This document shows, piece by piece, positions 21,884 to 31,335 of a stretch of 64,000 nucleotides of DNA. The stretch comes from Salisapilia sapeloensis (lineage: Eukaryota > Oomycota > Peronosporomycetes > Peronosporales > Salisapiliaceae), in assembly GCA_023334545.1 (NCBI GenBank), contig JAADVB010000005.1, positions 112,279-176,278 of the forward strand, written 5' to 3'. The notes below the pieces were generated by a model. The model did no database searches. It saw only the letters and a list, made by a program, of their open reading frames with translations, and had not been told where the DNA came from. Numbering within the stretch: position 1 is the stretch's first letter; each line of letters opens with the position of its first letter. Both the position numbers and the translations under genes were made by a program.

Positions 21884-21900
21884 CTCTTCATTCAACAAAG
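21884..21900 (+). promoter_or_regulatory. Candidate oomycete-type initiator element
   Basis: CTCTTCATTCAACAAAG ends 15 bases before the ATG of the LRR gene. It resembles the TCATT initiator of oomycete promoters. Similarity only. Confidence 0.35.
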
Positions 21901-21915
21901 ACATCTAAGCCCACA

Positions 21916-23325
21916 ATGGAAGATTTTTTACACTACTACGAAATGGAAAGCCTCGACCATGGTATCACGGCAAGAAAAGATATCATTCGGGAAATCCAAA
22001 GTCGATTTCCAGATATCGCAGAAGAGTCGTGGCCCGACAATAAAGCGCCAACGTGGTCGTTGCAACTAGAAGGAAACTCACGACATCGCTTTACTAATCG
22101 TATACGGAACATCCATGTCGTCGCACTGGCAGGATCACTTATTAAAAGCCGATTGCCTGGTTTACAAGTTCTAAATTTGAGTTTCAACCATCTCGGAGAA
22201 AAGATTGAGGTATCAGAGGACGAAAGCAAGGAGAATGAAGAGGAACAACGCAGGTTTGCTCTGAATGCCATTCCATCTATTTCTAGACTACTCCAGGTAC
22301 TGGTGATTTTTTCGTTCGATACCAACGATAGCTCACTTTGTTTATGTAGGATACATCTGGATATGCTTGCGCATTGGAAAAGCTAGACTTGAGCGGTAAT
22401 TGGTTTGGAGGAGTAAGCTGCAAACTCTTGTGCGACGTCTTGGCACATAACAAGACACTCAAAAGTTTAAATTTACGTGGTAACCCACTTGGAGAAGACG
22501 GAGGGCATGCGGTTGCCGCGCTTTTATCTTCGGACGAATCGAAACTCGAAGTGCTAGACATTGGAAACACTCAGCTTGAAACAGCTAACATTATCGCTAT
22601 TGCGACTGCCTTGCGAGCTAACACAACGCTCCGGGATCTGAATCTAGATAATCCCATTATTCGATCAAAAGAGGTATACTATCCTCTTACAAACTTTTAT
22701 TGACATTGTCTAATCAACTCTTTTGCTACGGAAGGAGGAAATGATACAACATATCGGACGAATGCTTCGTGTGAATGAAACGCTGCAACGTCTAAGTCTC
22801 GCGAAACATGGTTTGACGGATGATGGTGTCAAAGTATTGGCGGACCGCTTGCTCGATAATGAAACACTACAAGGCCTCGGGCTACGTGCCAATCGTTTCG
22901 GAGCTACCGGTGCAGAAGCATTAGCATCTCTCTTGCTTGAGCACAGCTCTCTTGTTGAATTCGACTGCAGTGCGAATCGCTTAGGCGACGAGGGTGCCTG
23001 TGCCTTTGGTCACTTGTTGGAAATGACAACTCGTCCACTCTTAACACTCTCCCTATGTTCGACCTACCTCACGGACAAAGGACTTGCCATCCTAGCGGAA
23101 AGTTTCCATCTAACTTCCAAAGTCGTGCCAGTGCGCAATCTCTTGCTATGGGATAACGACTTTGGTCCGGATTCATCATCCCTCTTCTACTCTCTCCAGA
23201 CGACCTACTTTGCCGACAAGGACATCCGCACAGACTTTCAAGCATATTGCAACAATGATAACATCATCCAGATAGCTCATCAAGACCTCGATCGCGCCCA
23301 GACGTTCGAATCCCCCAAGAGGTAG
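21916..23325 (+). CDS. LRRC34: LRRC34-like leucine-rich-repeat protein
   Basis: Three exons (21916-22296, 22350-22673, 22735-23325), 431 aa, all phase 0. Ribonuclease-inhibitor-type LRRs run through most of the protein (LQVLNLSFNHLGE, LEKLDLSGNWFGG, LKSLNLRGNPLGEDGGHAVAALL, LQRLSLAKHGLTDDGVKVLADRL, LQGLGLRANRFGATGAEALASLL). The C-terminus after the repeats (RNLLLWDNDFGPDSSSLFYSL) also looks like LRRC34/TCTE-type proteins, which are found in ciliated cells. No NACHT or signal peptide is present. The subfamily call is by pattern; another RI-type LRR protein is possible. Confidence 0.75.
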
Positions 23326-23465
23326 AGTATCCCCGGCACGTCTCTTCAAGATAAATTGACACATAATGTGGACCACATTTGTATTTGCCACGTGCCCCAA
23401 CTCCATCCATTTGATCTTTCGACCTCTCCTCCCCATTCCTACTCTACCTATTGTACGTTAGCAAT

Positions 23466-24961
23466 ATGAGTGAAGAAACGAATACGACACCAGAAGTCAT
23501 TGAACGCTTGCCCAAGCCGGATAAGAAAGCCCATGATGCTGAAATTACCAAACTTGATGGTGAAATTAAAAAACTCCAGGCTCGATCGGTATGGGCCTCT
23601 TGTACTTTACTATTGTAATTCCTTTGATACTTACTTTTATACTCTAGGATGTTCTACGAAAGGAGATGGACGCGTTGAAGGAAGGTCGTGGTGGCTACGG
23701 TGAACAGATCCAAGCTGCCAAGGCCGAGTACGCTACTCTACGTGCTGAGAAGGAGTCTAAAATCCAAGCTCGTAACGAAGCTACTGCTCGTCTACGTAAG
23801 GCGCAGGACGACAAGGACGCTTCGATCAAGTCGCAAAAGTCTCAGCGCGCCGGTCTTCGATTCCGTACGGCTGAAGAGTACGATGACGAGATCAAGCAGC
23901 TTCGTCTGCAGCAAGAGACCCGTTCGATGTCTCTAAGCGAGGAAAAGCGTCTGATCAAGGAAATCGAGACGCTCCAGACGCAGCGTGAAGCCGTGTCCAA
24001 GCTCAGTGGCAACGACGACGTCGTTGGTAAGCACCAGGACACGATCAAAGTGTTAAAGCAGGAGAAGGAGGAGAAGAACAAGGCTATTGACGTTGTGCAG
24101 GAGAAGATGAACGAGAAGAAGAAGGCTCTCGATGAACTCTACAAGCTCAATGACGAAGAGAAGAAGCAGGACAAGTTCCCGGAACTTGCCAAGGAGCGCA
24201 AGGAGCTCAAGACGCAGCTAGACGAAAAGTTTAACGCCATTCGCGAGCAGCGGAAGGCGTTCAAGGAAGCGAATGACAAGTACTATGAGAACGTTCGTGC
24301 CGTGCGTAAGAAGAAGGAAGAGGAGCGTAAGAAGCAGGAGGAGGAGCGTAAGAAGGAGTATGAAGAGAAGCTCGCCGAGTACGAGAAGGAGATGGCCAAG
24401 ATCCATCCATATCAGGATGAAATGGACTTGTGTGACGCTCTGATCAAGTACCTCGAGTCCAACTACATGAAGGACGCGGGTAAGAACGTGGAAAAGAAAG
24501 AGGAAGCTCCTGTCGAGCTCGATGGCATGAAGCCTCTGCAGCGCAAGACGGAGGACTTTATGAACTTTGGTGGTGGCAAGAAGAAGAAGGGCAAGAAGAA
24601 CACCAAGAAGGAGAACGGCAAGCTGTCTCTCCCGATGGCGCAGCTCGACGCCTTCAGCTCCATCGGTCTCCTGCCGCCGACGACGGTTGGAGCGGTCGCA
24701 GACACTGTCCAGGCCATCAAGGACAAGAAGGAGTGGTTCGACAAGCAGACGACGCGTGTGGACGGTAAGAAGGTGGATGAGGCTGAAAGCAAGTCGGAGA
24801 AGCCGAAGAAGAAGAGCAACAAGAAGTTTGCGTCGAATGAAGAGGCGTTCCCGACGCTCGGAGGTGCTGACTCGAGCGTTCCGTCCGGCCCGACGTCGTG
24901 GGGTCCTGGTGTCGCTCCGATTGCGAGTGAAGTGATGCCGACGGAGCCGGAAGAAGAGTAG
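23466..24961 (+). CDS. BFR1: Bfr1-like coiled-coil mRNP/nuclear-segregation protein
   Basis: Two exons (23466-23588, 23648-24961), 478 aa. Nearly the whole protein is charged coiled coil. The family pattern is visible in KLDGEIKKLQARSDVLRKEMDAL, in RTAEEYDDEIKQLRLQQETRSMSLSEEKRLIKEI (KxVxEIDxxIxxLExxxxTxxLSLxEEKxLLKEI type), and in the PYQDEMDLCDALIKYLES region. Bfr1 in yeast binds polysomal mRNPs at the ER. The C-terminus is Lys-rich followed by SNEEAFPTLGG. Codon use is strongly biased and GC-rich, as expected for a highly expressed gene. The bias also leaves a long antisense open frame that I regard as a shadow. Confidence 0.85.
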
Positions 24962-25063
24962 GCAGACTGGATGGTGTGGACGAGGTACTCGATAAATTAG
25001 AAAGCCAAGAACGTCCGAGTTCCAGTCCATGTTTGTCGTTTGGTGATTGTTTGTATTTGGGAC

Positions 25064-25942
25064 TTAACCATGCTGCTGCACAGGTCCATTGCCATGGTAC
25101 TTGAGGGACGTCACCCAGTTGCTACGACGACCGGTCGGGTGACGGAATTGACGGCAGCTCTTCTTGCCTTCACGCTTGATCAAGTTCTCGACCTTTTCCG
25201 ACAAAAAGTTGTGCGAGTAAGCCTTCTGGCCTTCAAAGTCACCCGTCGGCGCAGGCTCTTCGACATCAATCTTCCAGTCTAATAACGCCCAAGTTACCAC
25301 ATCATCACGAGGTTACCGTATTGAAGACTCTACCTTGCTTTTGAGCGAAAGCGATGGCGTCTTCCTTGGTGTCAAACTTGAGCAATTGGCCGTGGTACGG
25401 ATCCGCCGTGGACGCCCAGCCCATCAACGGGTTCTTCCATGTACCTAGGTCGAGTTAGTATGACATGCATCATGAGATCGTAAGAAATAAATTCATACGA
25501 GGAGCGTTGAAACGGATTTCCCAGTGGCGAGTGTTGTATGTGCCACTCTGCATCTGGTGACGAGCAGGCTTCTTGATGTGCACTTCCTGACCGGCAGACC
25601 ACATGGACGTACCGGAAACGAGAGAAACCTCCCGAGGGTACGGCACATTCACGTCACCAACGGTGGGAGCAGCCTCCTCCGTAGCATGGTACGGCAAGAC
25701 TAGTACTATAGTAAGTATTTCGTATGAATCAAGAAGAACGGGAAGCGTATACTCGTGCGGTCCTTATCTTCGAGCGCTTGCTCCCTCAGAGCCGCCATGA
25801 GCTGCTCCTCCTTTTGCTTCGCCGCTTCATCCGAAGCGTCGTCCGCGAAAGAACGGACCTGCTGGACGGAACGTTGAAGAGACGACGTACGGAGCTTGGA
25901 TGCCACCGACAGGGCGCCCTTGACTTCCTTTAACATGACCAT
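25064..25942 (-). CDS. NDUFS4: NADH dehydrogenase (complex I) 18-kDa subunit NDUFS4
   Basis: Four exons (25942-25753, 25705-25499, 25444-25334, 25278-25064), 240 aa. The family block is complete: [58 protein letters not shown] and AYSHNFL. NDUFS4 is an accessory subunit at the N-module of respiratory complex I. The first 40 residues ([25 protein letters not shown]) are Arg/Ser-rich and amphipathic, a mitochondrial presequence. An added segment follows it ([17 protein letters not shown]). The C-terminus has an extra Lys/Arg-rich tail beyond animal NDUFS4 ([23 protein letters not shown]). Introns are phase 1 throughout. Confidence 0.95.
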
Positions 25943-26246
25943 TTTCCCTTTTTGGTGGTCTTTTCAGCCACAAACCCAACTTTCTATACAATGCCACCAG
26001 TAGATTATCTGTTCATCCCGTGTCAACCTGCATTTGTCTAGATGTAGTAGTATTCAAGGAGATATTTGATGCATATATGAACGACTAAAAGGTAGTGAGA
26101 ATTGTTGTCATGTGGTACCCGTTTTCTACAGTAGTATTGCACTATTTTATTCCAAGTTTCCTTTTATTGTAATTTAAACTAATGTAGGCTGCTAGAGTTC
26201 ACAGCTCCTTGCCGAGGCATGCAGATAGTGAAAAGTAGAGCGTTTG
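25943..26246. other. Intergenic spacer
   Basis: 304 AT-rich bases between the stop of the membrane protein gene and the start of NDUFS4 (both minus). It should contain the NDUFS4 promoter. No gene seen. Confidence 0.5.
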
Positions 26247-27095
26247 TCATTTTGTGGTTGGTACGACGGATGTATTCGGTACTCCTGGTGCTTTGCTAGC
26301 GGTTGGTCCAGCACTCGCTCCCATCGTGTTATGACTGGTCTTACTTCGAAGTTTGTCTCGAATGGTAAGCGAGTAGCAAAGGACCATGGAAATTCTCATG
26401 TACAGAGCTTGGACAAATTCCCAACTATCGCCCGTAACCTCATTAAGAATCATGAACGGATATTCGTGGGTCATGAATACCACATAGAAGAATATATCCA
26501 ACTTTCGAGTCTTTGCCATCGCACGCCATCCATTATTGGCAAGTGCCAAGTAGTAGAATCGGAAGAAGACGACAAATGATAGACTGACGATCTCCAAGAT
26601 GTTGTCAAGCTCGATGAGGAAACTCAGAGCATGTCCGTCATAAAGAGCTAGTTCGATAAAGTTAAAGATGATGACTCCCCAGCTTATAGCGACGAGCGCT
26701 TCTGCGACATAAGTGAGATATCTCAAAGATCGGACTTTGACTCGACGAAGTACATCATGTCCGAGAATAGTAATCTGGGTCAAGAAGGTGAGGGCCGAAC
26801 AAACTTCCGATACATCGTTCATGCTGGCAACAAAGTCATCATCTGGACTAGCGAGTGGAATCATGACAACGAAGCTGAGGAAGGCAGCACCTATTAAACA
26901 GGCAACCCTCCATTCATGCCGTCGCGAGAAATACATTGTCGTAAGATATTGAAACAACGAGTAGTTGACAATCATACTCAGCGGCTCGCCAAGGTACATA
27001 TCAAAAAAGTGCATCGACGAAGAAGCTTTGACATGGGACGCAAAGCCAGATGCCAAGACGGTGGAATTGGCGGCGTCCGTCGCGTTGACAATCAT
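26247..27095 (-). CDS. Polytopic membrane protein, function unknown
   Basis: Long open frame giving 282 aa from the first in-frame ATG (MIVNATDAANS). The frame continues upstream through TTG and CGA codons to about 27128, so one or two short 5' exons may exist. Six or seven hydrophobic segments are seen: LSMIVNYSLFQYLTTMY, VACLIGAAFLSFVVMIPLA, VCSALTFLTQITILGHDVL, LTYVAEALVAISWGVIIFNFIELAL, ILEIVSLSFVVFFRFYYLAL, LDIFFYVVFMTHEYPFMIL and ALYMRISMVLCYSLTI. The C-terminus is a short Ser/Thr/Pro-rich tail. The layout of short N-terminus with two N-glycosylation sites (NAT, NST) and about seven helices would fit a receptor or transporter-like protein. I do not recognise the family. Confidence 0.6.
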   Translation of the reverse strand: MIVNATDAANSTVLASGFASHVKASSSMHFFDMYLGEPLSMIVNYSLFQYLTTMYFSRRHEWRVACLIGAAFLSFVVMIPLASPDDDFVASMNDVSEVCSALTFLTQITILGHDVLRRVKVRSLRYLTYVAEALVAISWGVIIFNFIELALYDGHALSFLIELDNILEIVSLSFVVFFRFYYLALANNGWRAMAKTRKLDIFFYVVFMTHEYPFMILNEVTGDSWEFVQALYMRISMVLCYSLTIRDKLRSKTSHNTMGASAGPTASKAPGVPNTSVVPTTK

Positions 27096-27408
27096 CACCC
27101 GTGTCAATCGTGTACCTGGGTGGACACCTAATGTAGAAGCTAAGTACGGAGAAACCTATCTTTATCGTCCACGAAATACGTTTCAAAACCTACACGAACA
27201 CAACCGCACTCGCCTCACCGTCTCCATTCAAAAATTTAGGGTCATCCTTCCTGGCTGTTGATCCTAAAATTCTCATCGGCGCGACGTAACACAAACTCTC
27301 TATAGATAGACACAAAGCATAGCAGCCAAAAGTAGAAACGGTCGACAGCTACCGTCCGATACGTCGTGCCTCTTCACCCTCCCTTCGTTCTTTCATATAA
27401 AAGCCACT
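27096..27408. promoter_or_regulatory. Divergent intergenic region
   Basis: About 313 bases between the unknown membrane protein (-) and the CAX gene (+). It carries both promoters and possibly short 5' exons of the minus gene. A TCCATTCAAAAATTTAGG string near 27222-27240 on the plus strand resembles the oomycete initiator plus flanking block. Confidence 0.4.
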
Positions 27409-28806
27409 ATGTCCATGCATATATTGCAAGCACACCAGTCGTTACGGCAGAGCCGTCGCGACGATATGAGCGATGATCGCTCAAGCATTTCACGCTCCAA
27501 CTATGCCAAACGCAAATACAAGAGCGAGTACGGCAGACCGAGCGAAGACACGCCGCTTATTGGTGGTCTGGAAGAAGACACGACGCGTAGCTTACCGGAC
27601 AAGAGTCCGGCTTCTCGGCCCCACAGTCTCGACGGTAGCAGCAGCAGTGGCGGACAATCTTTTCAAGTGGAGGATGCTTTCAGAACCACACCAACGCTAT
27701 ATGAGGACTTCTACGACATGTACGCGATGATTATGTCCAACTATCTGAACCTCTTCCTACTCTTCATCCCGCTGGCCATTTGGTCCTACCTCGCCTCCTG
27801 GAGTGATGGATACATCTTCACATTTAATTTCCTCGTCATGATTCCGCTCGCCAACATCCTTGGGGAATCCACGGAGGCACTCGCGTTCCACACGGGCGAG
27901 ACCATCGGCGGCCTAGTCAACGCGACATTTGGCAACGCCGTGGAAGTCGTCGTCTCGGTCCTGGCGCTGGGTCAAGGCGAGATCGCTGTTGTCCAGTCCT
28001 CTTTAATCGGTTCCGTTCTCTCCAACCTGCTCCTCGTCCTAGGCTGTAGCTTCCTCGCCGGAGGATTGTACCACAAAGAGAATTCCTTTAATGCTGTTGG
28101 TGCGAGTGCGAACTCTTCGCTACTCATGCTATCGAGCCTCGCGATGCTCCTTCCGTCCTACTTGTACTACTTTTCGAATCCCGACCAGGATGATGAAAGT
28201 CGTTTGGAAAGCACGTTAACACTCTCGCGTATCGCAGCAGCCTTCCTCTTGTTCATGTACATCCAACTCCTGTTCTTCCAGCTGCACACGCACCTGGAGC
28301 TCTTCCAATCTGATGGAGACGAGGATGAAGATGACCTCGGTCTCTCCCGCCGAGCTAGTATCATGCTCCTGCTCATCTCTACGCTCGCCGTCGCACTCTT
28401 CTCCGAATACCTCGTGAGCTCCATCGACGGCTTTGCAGATTCCCTTCACATCAGTAAATCCTTCATAGGCATTGTCCTCTTACCGATTGTCGGCAATGCC
28501 GTCGAGCACGTAACGGCCGTAAAAGTCGCTCTGAACAACAAGATGGAGCTGGCCATGGGCGTCGCTGTCGGGTCTGCGACGCAAGTGTCTCTCTTTGTCG
28601 TCCCGGTCGTCGTTCTAGCTGGCTGGGCGATGGGAAAGCCGATGATTCTCGCCTTCCCTCAATACGAGATTCTCATCTACCTCATGTCCATCATCATTGT
28701 CTACGCGATCATCGCAGACGGCAAGTCGAATTGGCTCGAAGGCTCGATGCTCGTGACAGCCTACCTCCTCGTCTCCGTCAGCCTCTTCTACGTCAACGTC
28801 GAGTAG
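27409..28806 (+). CDS. CAX: Cation/proton exchanger (CAX family, Ca2+/H+ antiporter)
   Basis: One exon, 465 aa. The two alpha-repeats with the cation-selectivity motifs are intact: GNAVEVVVS (about 175) and GNAVEHVTAV (about 362). About eleven transmembrane helices surround an acidic loop (DGDEDEDDLG, about 304-314) between the two halves, as in fungal and plant vacuolar CAX proteins. The N-terminal 90 residues are hydrophilic and Ser/Arg-rich, the position of the autoinhibitory tail in plants. The protein should load Ca2+ (or Mn2+) into an acidic compartment using the proton gradient. Codon use is GC-rich compared with neighbours. Confidence 0.95.
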   Translation: MSMHILQAHQSLRQSRRDDMSDDRSSISRSNYAKRKYKSEYGRPSEDTPLIGGLEEDTTRSLPDKSPASRPHSLDGSSSSGGQSFQVEDAFRTTPTLYEDFYDMYAMIMSNYLNLFLLFIPLAIWSYLASWSDGYIFTFNFLVMIPLANILGESTEALAFHTGETIGGLVNATFGNAVEVVVSVLALGQGEIAVVQSSLIGSVLSNLLLVLGCSFLAGGLYHKENSFNAVGASANSSLLMLSSLAMLLPSYLYYFSNPDQDDESRLESTLTLSRIAAAFLLFMYIQLLFFQLHTHLELFQSDGDEDEDDLGLSRRASIMLLLISTLAVALFSEYLVSSIDGFADSLHISKSFIGIVLLPIVGNAVEHVTAVKVALNNKMELAMGVAVGSATQVSLFVVPVVVLAGWAMGKPMILAFPQYEILIYLMSIIIVYAIIADGKSNWLEGSMLVTAYLLVSVSLFYVNVE

Positions 28807-28955
28807 AGGCTGTCCACTGCAGTGGACGTAAGTAGCAATATACAGGTCATTTGCTTATCATGCACAACGTAGACAAGGATGTATACGAAGCATATCAAGT
28901 TCTAAAAGAAGACGACGTTCATTTTCACGGTCTATAACGGAACGGATGGACTAGT

Positions 28956-29468
28956 CTATGCTTGGCATTCAATGTCCTTGCCACATCCCTTGGCGGCGCA
29001 CTGACCACCCTTCTCGAGGTACTTCTGGTGATACTCTTCTGCCGGCCAAAAGACTTTGAAAGGTTCGATCTCCGTCACGATCTTGTCCTTATAATTCTTC
29101 TGTGCTTCGTCACGAGACTTTTCAGCAATTTCCTTTTGCTCTTCGTTGTGGTAGTAGATGCCAGTGCGGTAGTTGGTGCCAACGTCCTCTTGCTGCCGAT
29201 TGAGCTGTGTCGGGTCGTGGATAGACCAGAACGTGTCGAGTAACTGGGCGTAGGTCACTTCCTTCGGGTCATACTCGACACGGACGCTCTCGGCGTGTCC
29301 GGTCGTCTTTGCACGCACTTCCTGGTACGTTGGTTCATCCTTGTGGCCTTGGGCATACCCGACCGTAGTGTTGGTGACACCAGGTAGACGCTGGTAGGCA
29401 AGTTCGACGCCCCAGAAGCAACCAGCAGCAAAGGTGGCAATGTTCGTTGATGTGTTGTCGGAAGTCAT
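28956..29468 (-). CDS. msrA: Peptide methionine-S-sulfoxide reductase MsrA
   Basis: One exon, 170 aa. The active-site block AAGCFWGVE carries the catalytic Cys17; [52 protein letters not shown] and the C-terminal [10 protein letters not shown] complete the family pattern. The C-terminal Cys cluster ([17 protein letters not shown]) can supply resolving cysteines. The enzyme reduces oxidised methionine using thioredoxin. There is no targeting peptide, so the protein is probably cytosolic. It is head-to-head with CHID1 (about 195 bases). Confidence 0.97.
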   Translation of the reverse strand: MTSDNTSTNIATFAAGCFWGVELAYQRLPGVTNTTVGYAQGHKDEPTYQEVRAKTTGHAESVRVEYDPKEVTYAQLLDTFWSIHDPTQLNRQQEDVGTNYRTGIYYHNEEQKEIAEKSRDEAQKNYKDKIVTEIEPFKVFWPAEEYHQKYLEKGGQCAAKGCGKDIECQA

Positions 29469-29662
29469 TGATACAGAGTGACAAATTGAATATGAGCTTC
29501 CTGTGGATGGGAAGGCTGGATCAGATCAAGTAGCTCGCTACTATCCACTCGCCACGTACCTGTCACAAATATTTGCTTTAGTTTACATACAATTCGCAAG
29601 ATAATGTCTTGTTTATTTATGTTTAGTACACTAATTACGACAAATAAAAATCCTTATTCAAG

Positions 29663-31276
29663 ATGCGTCATCTTTCTCGCATGTGTGTGCTTTGCTTGCT
29701 GCTGGCATTGGTTTTGCAAGTTACGTTTGCTGCTATGTATACTGAAGATGATGACGATGAAGACGGAGAGGATGAGTTTGACTTTATGTCGATTAATGTG
29801 GGTATTTATGTTGGAATATGTATTCGCATGAGGATGTACTCGACTTTTGTTTACGTATCGACCGTTGTAGCTGGACTCGTTCGGGAATCATGAGCTGAAA
29901 CATGAAAATGACGTGTGTATCGGAGACCTGTGCGTTTCCGAGGATGAATCTGATATTCTCTCCGTCTCTGAGCGCAATCTTGTCACAACCACGCCACGGA
30001 TCAAGGATATCTTGCAGGTATCTTCCTCAAGTCCATGCCCGTGAAGACCGTAACGTAATGGCATTTAATAGGAATGTGACCGTCCAGCGTCTGATGTGAC
30101 CCGTCACTCGTTTGCAGGAGAGTCCTTGGGCTACGTGACACCATGGAATAACCGAGGCTACGACTATGCCAAGACCTTTCGATCGAAATTCACCTACATC
30201 TCTCCAGTCTGGTTGCAGATTCGAGAGACTGCAGATAAGCAACCGATCATCACAGGTGTCCAGGACATTGACATCGAGTGGATAAAGGATGTCAAATACG
30301 GTATCGATCGTCAGGATAGCAAAGATGGCGGACCGAAAATCGTGCCGAGAGTCGTGTACGAACGAAATACGCTCAAGGCAGCTGATGTGGACGTGATCGT
30401 CGACCAGCTCACGGACTTGATGGACGAACACGACTTAGATGGGATGGTCCTAGAGGTACGCATGACACGACTATTGTATCTTTTGTAAACACACATCTAA
30501 TAGGGACGGAGTAGATGCCAACTACTGAAGGCACGCTACCTTTTATCAAACACGTTGGCACCGTGTTCCAAGAGGTCAACAAGCTGTTTCTACTTGTACT
30601 GACCCAAGCATCCAAGGAGGTACCTTCACCATGATGTATACCTAATACCTTGAGAATGCATTCTAATGGAAAGCTACAAGGGCAAGTTACCAGTATCCCA
30701 TGACATCCTGTCCGAGCTATTACCCGTCGTTCATCGCTTCTCTATGAACGCGTACGACTATCAGTCACCAGGTCCAAACGCTCCATTGCCGTGGATCCAA
30801 AGTACCATCAGCCAATTCACATTGGAAGAAAAGCAAAAGGTCCTCATGGGCATCCCCTTCTACGGATACGACCAACGAGGTACCACTAGTACACCTACAT
30901 CTTCTATAGCGTTTATCTCATAAATATACAGACGCAATCACAGCTTCCAAGTACTTGGAAACTCTTCAGCAATCCACTTCTTCAAGACTGTCCTGGGACA
31001 ATACTGCCCATGTACCTCTACTCATCCAACTTCACCGTCCATCCAACTAACATCATCAATAGGAGTGCCATCACCAATACATTCCCAACGGACGCAACCG
31101 AAAGGTCTACTTTCCCTGTCTCCAATTCCTCCACGACCGTCTACACCTCTACCAGACCTCCAGCATCGCTGGTACTGCCATCTGGGAACTCGGTCAAGGT
31201 ACACACCTCCATCTATCTATATCTACCTCATCTCACTCTCTTCTTAGGTCTCGACTACTTTTACGATTTACTTTAA
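29663..31276 (+). CDS. CHID1: Chitinase domain-containing protein 1 (GH18-like, CHID1)
   Basis: Eight exons: 29663-29797, 29871-30017, 30072-30455, 30515-30619, 30681-30879, 30932-31011, 31063-31198, 31248-31276; 404 aa. A signal peptide (RMCVLCLLLALVLQVTFA) leads an acidic stretch, then the CHID1 fold: GYVTPWNNRGYDYAKTF, KFTYISPVWLQ, DLDGMVLE, FSMNAYDYQSPGPNAPLPWI, LMGIPFYGYD and the terminal AIWELGQGLDYFYDLL, which matches the CHID1 C-terminus almost letter for letter. Like animal CHID1 it lacks the canonical DxxDxDxE catalytic motif (MVLE at the place), so carbohydrate binding rather than hydrolysis is likely. The last exon encodes nine residues; exon 4 borders are the least certain. Confidence 0.9.
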
Positions 31277-31335
31277 ACCAAGTCAATGTATCAACTTGTT
31301 CCCATTATCCTTCCATTTACTCGAAACGTCTTCAT

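Noticed and set aside
24218..25030. 270-codon open frame antisense to the Bfr1-like gene
   Set aside because: Leu/Arg-rich low-complexity product; it mirrors the Lys/Glu codon bias of the sense gene.
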